A stretch of DNA of 64,000 nucleotides, from positions 62,001-126,000 of the forward strand of contig CANMIP010000015.1 of assembly GCA_947497945.1 (NCBI GenBank), read 5' to 3'. Origin of the DNA: an uncultured Tropicimonas sp. (GTDB lineage: Bacteria; Pseudomonadota; Alphaproteobacteria; Rhodobacterales; Rhodobacteraceae). How positions within the stretch are numbered: the first letter of the stretch is position 1; each line of letters opens with the position of its first letter. A program made the translations under genes and the position numbers. The notes beneath the pieces were generated by a model. That model saw nothing but the letters and a program-made list of their open reading frames with translations, was not told where the DNA came from and did not search any database. Of the stretch, positions 61,482-64,000 are shown in pieces.

Positions 61482-61628
61482 GGGTCGCTCTCCGTTCCAA
61501 CCTGTCGATGCAATTTCGACACAGGCAGGATGATAGCACGTCTTCGGGAATTTCCGAGTTTGGGCGGCGCGGATGGCCGCCCAAAGCTCGTCACTGTTTC
61601 GTGAGCCGCATCGGTGATACGGCCTTGC

Positions 61629-62516
61629 TCAGCTCAGGTGCTGGCCGAAATGCGCCAGCGTCCGGTCCCAGGCAAGTTTCGCGGCCCCCTCGTCGTAGCG
61701 CGGGGTCGTGTCGTTGTGGAAACCGTGATTTGCGCCTTCGTAGATATGGGCCTCGTACGCCTTGCCCTTCTCCTTGAGCGCGGCCTCATAGGCCGGCCAG
61801 CCGGCATTCACCCGCTCGTCCAACCCGCCGTAATGCAGCAGAAGCGGTGCCTGGATCGCAGGCACATCGGAAGCTTCCGGCTGACGACCATAGAACGGGA
61901 CCGAGGCGGCCATGTTCGGGTGGGCGACCGCCAGCGCATTGCAGACACCGCCGCCATAGCAGAAGCCGACCGCGCCAACCTTGCCGGTCGATCCTTCGTG
62001 GCCAACGAGGAACTCGAAGGCCGCAAAGAAATCCTCCATCAGCTTTACCCGATCGAGTTCCTTCTGCATTGCGCGGCCATCATCGTCATTGCCGGGATAT
62101 CCGCCGGACGGCGTCAGCCCGTCCGGTCCGAATGCGAGGTAGCCGGCCTTCGCGGTGCGCCGCACCACATCCTCGATATACGGGTTGAGGCCGCGATTCT
62201 CGTGGATCACGAGCACGGCCGGAAGCTTGCCGGTCGCCCCGGCCGGCTTTGCCATCAACCCCTTCATCATGCCATGCCCCTTCGGGCTCTCATATTCGGC
62301 CACCATCGTTTCGATGGCGGGATCGTCGGGCGCAACCTGCTGCGCGAGGGCGTAATTGGGCTGGAGGCTTTCCAGCAACGCCGCGGCGGTGACACCGGCG
62401 GCGAGATACCGGCCGGAGCTTCCCAGGAACTCGCGCTTGGTCATTTTGCCATGAACATATCCGTCATAAAGCTCGAGGATACGGGGATCGAAATCCGAGG
62501 CCTTCTTTCGCTGCAT
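61629..62516 (-). CDS. yghX: YghX-type dienelactone hydrolase family protein
   Basis: The 295-residue alpha/beta-hydrolase has a catalytic triad cysteine in [10 protein letters not shown], aspartate in [11 protein letters not shown] and histidine in [10 protein letters not shown]. The N-terminal 60 residues, [20 protein letters not shown] then PNYALAQQV (shortened), contain a hydrophobic run and are the hallmark of the YghX group related to dienelactone hydrolase. It may be exported or membrane-linked. The substrate is unknown. It stands alone between two hairpins. Confidence 0.9.
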   Translation of the reverse strand: MQRKKASDFDPRILELYDGYVHGKMTKREFLGSSGRYLAAGVTAAALLESLQPNYALAQQVAPDDPAIETMVAEYESPKGHGMMKGLMAKPAGATGKLPAVLVIHENRGLNPYIEDVVRRTAKAGYLAFGPDGLTPSGGYPGNDDDGRAMQKELDRVKLMEDFFAAFEFLVGHEGSTGKVGAVGFCYGGGVCNALAVAHPNMAASVPFYGRQPEASDVPAIQAPLLLHYGGLDERVNAGWPAYEAALKEKGKAYEAHIYEGANHGFHNDTTPRYDEGAAKLAWDRTLAHFGQHLS

Positions 62517-62589
62517 TGCAAATCTCCCTGATGCGAATTTGATTTTGGGTCGTCACGCCTGTTCGGAACGTCGCGGCGCGCCTTTCGAA

Positions 62590-62616
62590 GCCTGCCGGGG
62601 AACTGGCCCGGCAGGC
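62590..62616. terminator. Hairpin between peroxiredoxin and YghX-like genes
   Basis: A perfect 10-base stem, GCCTGCCGGG / CCCGGCAGGC, with a seven-base loop. It lies 73 bases beyond the peroxiredoxin stop on the minus strand. No strong T-run. Confidence 0.6.
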
Positions 62617-62689
62617 TGTCGTCACGTCCAGTATTGCCGGATGCAGGGAACGGACCGAGTCACGTCAACGTTACCATGTGCCGCCGGCA

Positions 62690-63226
62690 TCAGATCTCGC
62701 CGGTATATTCGCCGCGCGCCGGGTAGTCGTTCTTGATCGCGAAATCGAGCGCGCCGACCAGTTCGGAGAAATGCGGGCGCGAGAAGGGCATGGTCTGGAC
62801 CGCCCCATAATAGAGGGTCTGCTGCGGCGTCACCATGAAGAGGCCCGGCTCCGAGAAAAGCGCAGGCTCTTCGATGCCGATGGAGGTCTTGCCGCGAGAG
62901 GTCGAGATATAGAGCCCCCAGTCGCGGGCGAGGTCCAGCGGCAGGTCATAGGCGATCCGCAGCGCATCGGCCCCGATCTTGTCCGCCATTGCCTGCGCGC
63001 GCTCGCGCCCGTCCGAACTGATCGCAAGCGTGCTCACGCCCCGTTCGGCAAAGGCGGGGGTCTGTTTCTGCAATTCTGCCAGGTAGGTCGCGCAGATCGG
63101 GCAATGCAGGCCGCGATAGAAGCAGAGGATGACGCCGCGCTCTGTGGCCTCGGCGGACAGGTCGAAATCGCCATGCGACAGCGTCGGCAACTTGAGGTCG
63201 GGTGTTTTCTGGCGGGGAAGCAACAT
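62690..63226 (-). CDS. Peroxiredoxin-like protein (AhpC/TSA family)
   Basis: This 178-residue thioredoxin-fold protein begins MLLPRQKTPDLKLPTLSHGDFDL. The redox site is CFYRGLHCPICATYLAEL, with the peroxidatic cysteine in the C-P-I-C pair; GVSTLAISSDGRERAQAMADK follows. It belongs to the PRX-like group with a CxxC rather than a single cysteine, so thiol peroxidase or disulfide reductase activity is likely. An AGGAG ribosome site supports the ATG at 63224-63226. A longer frame upstream is not supported. Confidence 0.92.
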   Translation of the reverse strand: MLLPRQKTPDLKLPTLSHGDFDLSAEATERGVILCFYRGLHCPICATYLAELQKQTPAFAERGVSTLAISSDGRERAQAMADKIGADALRIAYDLPLDLARDWGLYISTSRGKTSIGIEEPALFSEPGLFMVTPQQTLYYGAVQTMPFSRPHFSELVGALDFAIKNDYPARGEYTGEI

Positions 63227-63635
63227 GGGGGTCTCCTGGGTGTTGGTTGGACTTTCTCGCGCAAGGTGGCAGACTTTTCCGTCCGATAAACTTGAAAAAC
63301 CAAACCAAAACGCCGGAAAAGTGTTCGAGATCCCGCCTCGCCGTGTATGGCCGGGACCGCCCGCGCCCAGCTCCACTGTCCCCAGAACCCGCAACGCCGA
63401 CGGCAGTTCCCAACAGCCCGCTCGCCCCGACAGGCCGGCGAACCTGTCTCAGGGGTGAGGGCGTTATTTCCCTCCGAAAAACAGGAGATCGCGTAGTCTC
63501 CGAGAGGTCCGGGGTCACCTCCGGGCCGCATCGGGCGGCGCAAATCGGCCCGGCGCAAGTTGAGGTTTGACACGCCCCTGCCGCGCCCACAAACCTGTAG
63601 GCGACACGTCTCGGATTTGATTTCCCAGGTGCGAA
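63227..63635. other. Divergent intergenic region before the last gene
   Basis: 409 bases with no supported gene. Frames crossing it on both strands are extensions of the flanking genes without ribosome sites. An A-rich patch near 63285-63312 may be part of the peroxiredoxin promoter. Confidence 0.45.
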
Positions 63636-64000
63636 ATGAACGACCAAGATCTCGAAACGGCGATAGCGCCGCGCTACTGGCGGCTTTCGGGCTTCGGCCT
63701 GCTTGTTGGAACCCTGTTCTTTGCAGCCTCGCTGACACCCTCCCTGATGCCCCGCCCCGCGGTGTTGCAGGGCATTCTAGGCGGTCTCTCGGCCGCCCTG
63801 GGATACACGATCGGGGCTTTCCTGATCTGGCTCTGGCGGGCGATGCGGCTTCCGGAAGCGGACAGACAGGCCGAACGGGGCTTCAGAGCCCTCCTCATCG
63901 TCTCCGGTTTGATCGTCTATGTGCTCTCTCTGACAAAAGCCGCCGACTGGCAGAATGCCACGCTGGCGGTCCTTGGCCAGGACGCCGTCGACTCGGCCCA
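63636..64000 (+). CDS. Alpha/beta-hydrolase family membrane protein (N-terminal domain), cut by window
   Basis: The 121 visible residues begin MNDQDLETAIAPRYWRLSGFG. The stretch ASLTPSLMPRPAVLQGILGGLSAALGYTIG is the signature of the N-terminal membrane domain (SLTPSLLPR motif) of a bacterial alpha/beta-hydrolase family with four to five helices before a C-terminal hydrolase. The hydrolase half lies beyond the window. Function unknown. Confidence 0.85.
   Translation, partial: MNDQDLETAIAPRYWRLSGFGLLVGTLFFAASLTPSLMPRPAVLQGILGGLSAALGYTIGAFLIWLWRAMRLPEADRQAERGFRALLIVSGLIVYVLSLTKAADWQNATLAVLGQDAVDSA

Noticed and set aside
1-64000. CRISPR array, prophage or secretion-system cluster
   Set aside because: No regularly spaced repeats, cas genes, phage structural genes or secretion ATPases were found on either strand.

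Overview
The window reads as chromosomal DNA of a GC-rich alphaproteobacterium, most likely from the Rhodobacterales. Evidence for this is the fatty-acid block with paired MerR regulators, the several TRAP transporters, the Hint-domain protein, and the high GC content. The lineage is inferred from gene families and layout; no rRNA or marker gene is present. About 58 protein genes and one tRNA gene can be supported. Both outermost genes run off the window.

Region by region. 1-7.8 kb (mostly minus strand): beta-oxidation genes (FadJ-type enzyme, thiolase, acyl-CoA dehydrogenase), a GST, an RHH-like protein and two MerR regulators that share a TTGACG-N5-GTAAG box. 8-9.6 kb: an ArsR / ArsP-type permease / thioredoxin-like operon with a palindromic operator. 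9.7-13.3 kb: an L,D-transpeptidase, an AhpD-like protein, a Hint-domain protein and a membrane protein resembling a decayed M48 peptidase. 13.5-26.7 kb: a carboxylate-uptake block with a DctPQM TRAP system, a GlcG/HbpS protein, two cupins, an unknown 458-aa carrier-like protein, a TAXI-type TRAP system, malonyl-CoA decarboxylase and a CitA/CitB-type two-component system. AT-rich TTTTTATCG-like boxes precede three of these transport units. 26.9-35.2 kb: a GYD protein, a fatty acid desaturase, a second DctPQM system, a DUF1566 protein and a ferric-reductase-like flavocytochrome. 35.4-41.9 kb: a sugar ABC transporter with an SMP-30 lactonase, then a TauE/SafE exporter.

42.6-44.2 kb holds tRNA-Ser(GCT) followed by decayed foreign DNA, namely helicase pieces in opposite orientations and an IS3 transposase tail. 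44.3-50.8 kb is a phosphate/polyphosphate block: a Na/Pi symporter, a PiT transporter, PPK2, a decayed second Na/Pi symporter and three small proteins, two of them very lysine-rich. Each Na/Pi gene, intact or decayed, is followed by a small basic helical protein gene, which suggests a duplicated two-gene cassette.

51.5-56.2 kb: an RHH-domain protein, glyoxalase I, and a periplasmic dehydrogenase operon (Tat-exported small subunit, GMC flavoprotein, sorbosone-dehydrogenase-like protein, cytochrome c). 56.3-59.9 kb: a multiheme module made of a pentaheme cytochrome, a nine-CxxCH protein of the octaheme tetrathionate reductase type and a cytochrome b. 60.3-64 kb: a heme membrane protein paired with a Tat-exported beta-sandwich protein, a YghX-type dienelactone hydrolase, a peroxiredoxin and the start of an alpha/beta-hydrolase membrane protein.

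GC-rich hairpins separate many genes. In particular, one follows each of the four transporter binding-protein genes before the membrane or ATPase genes.
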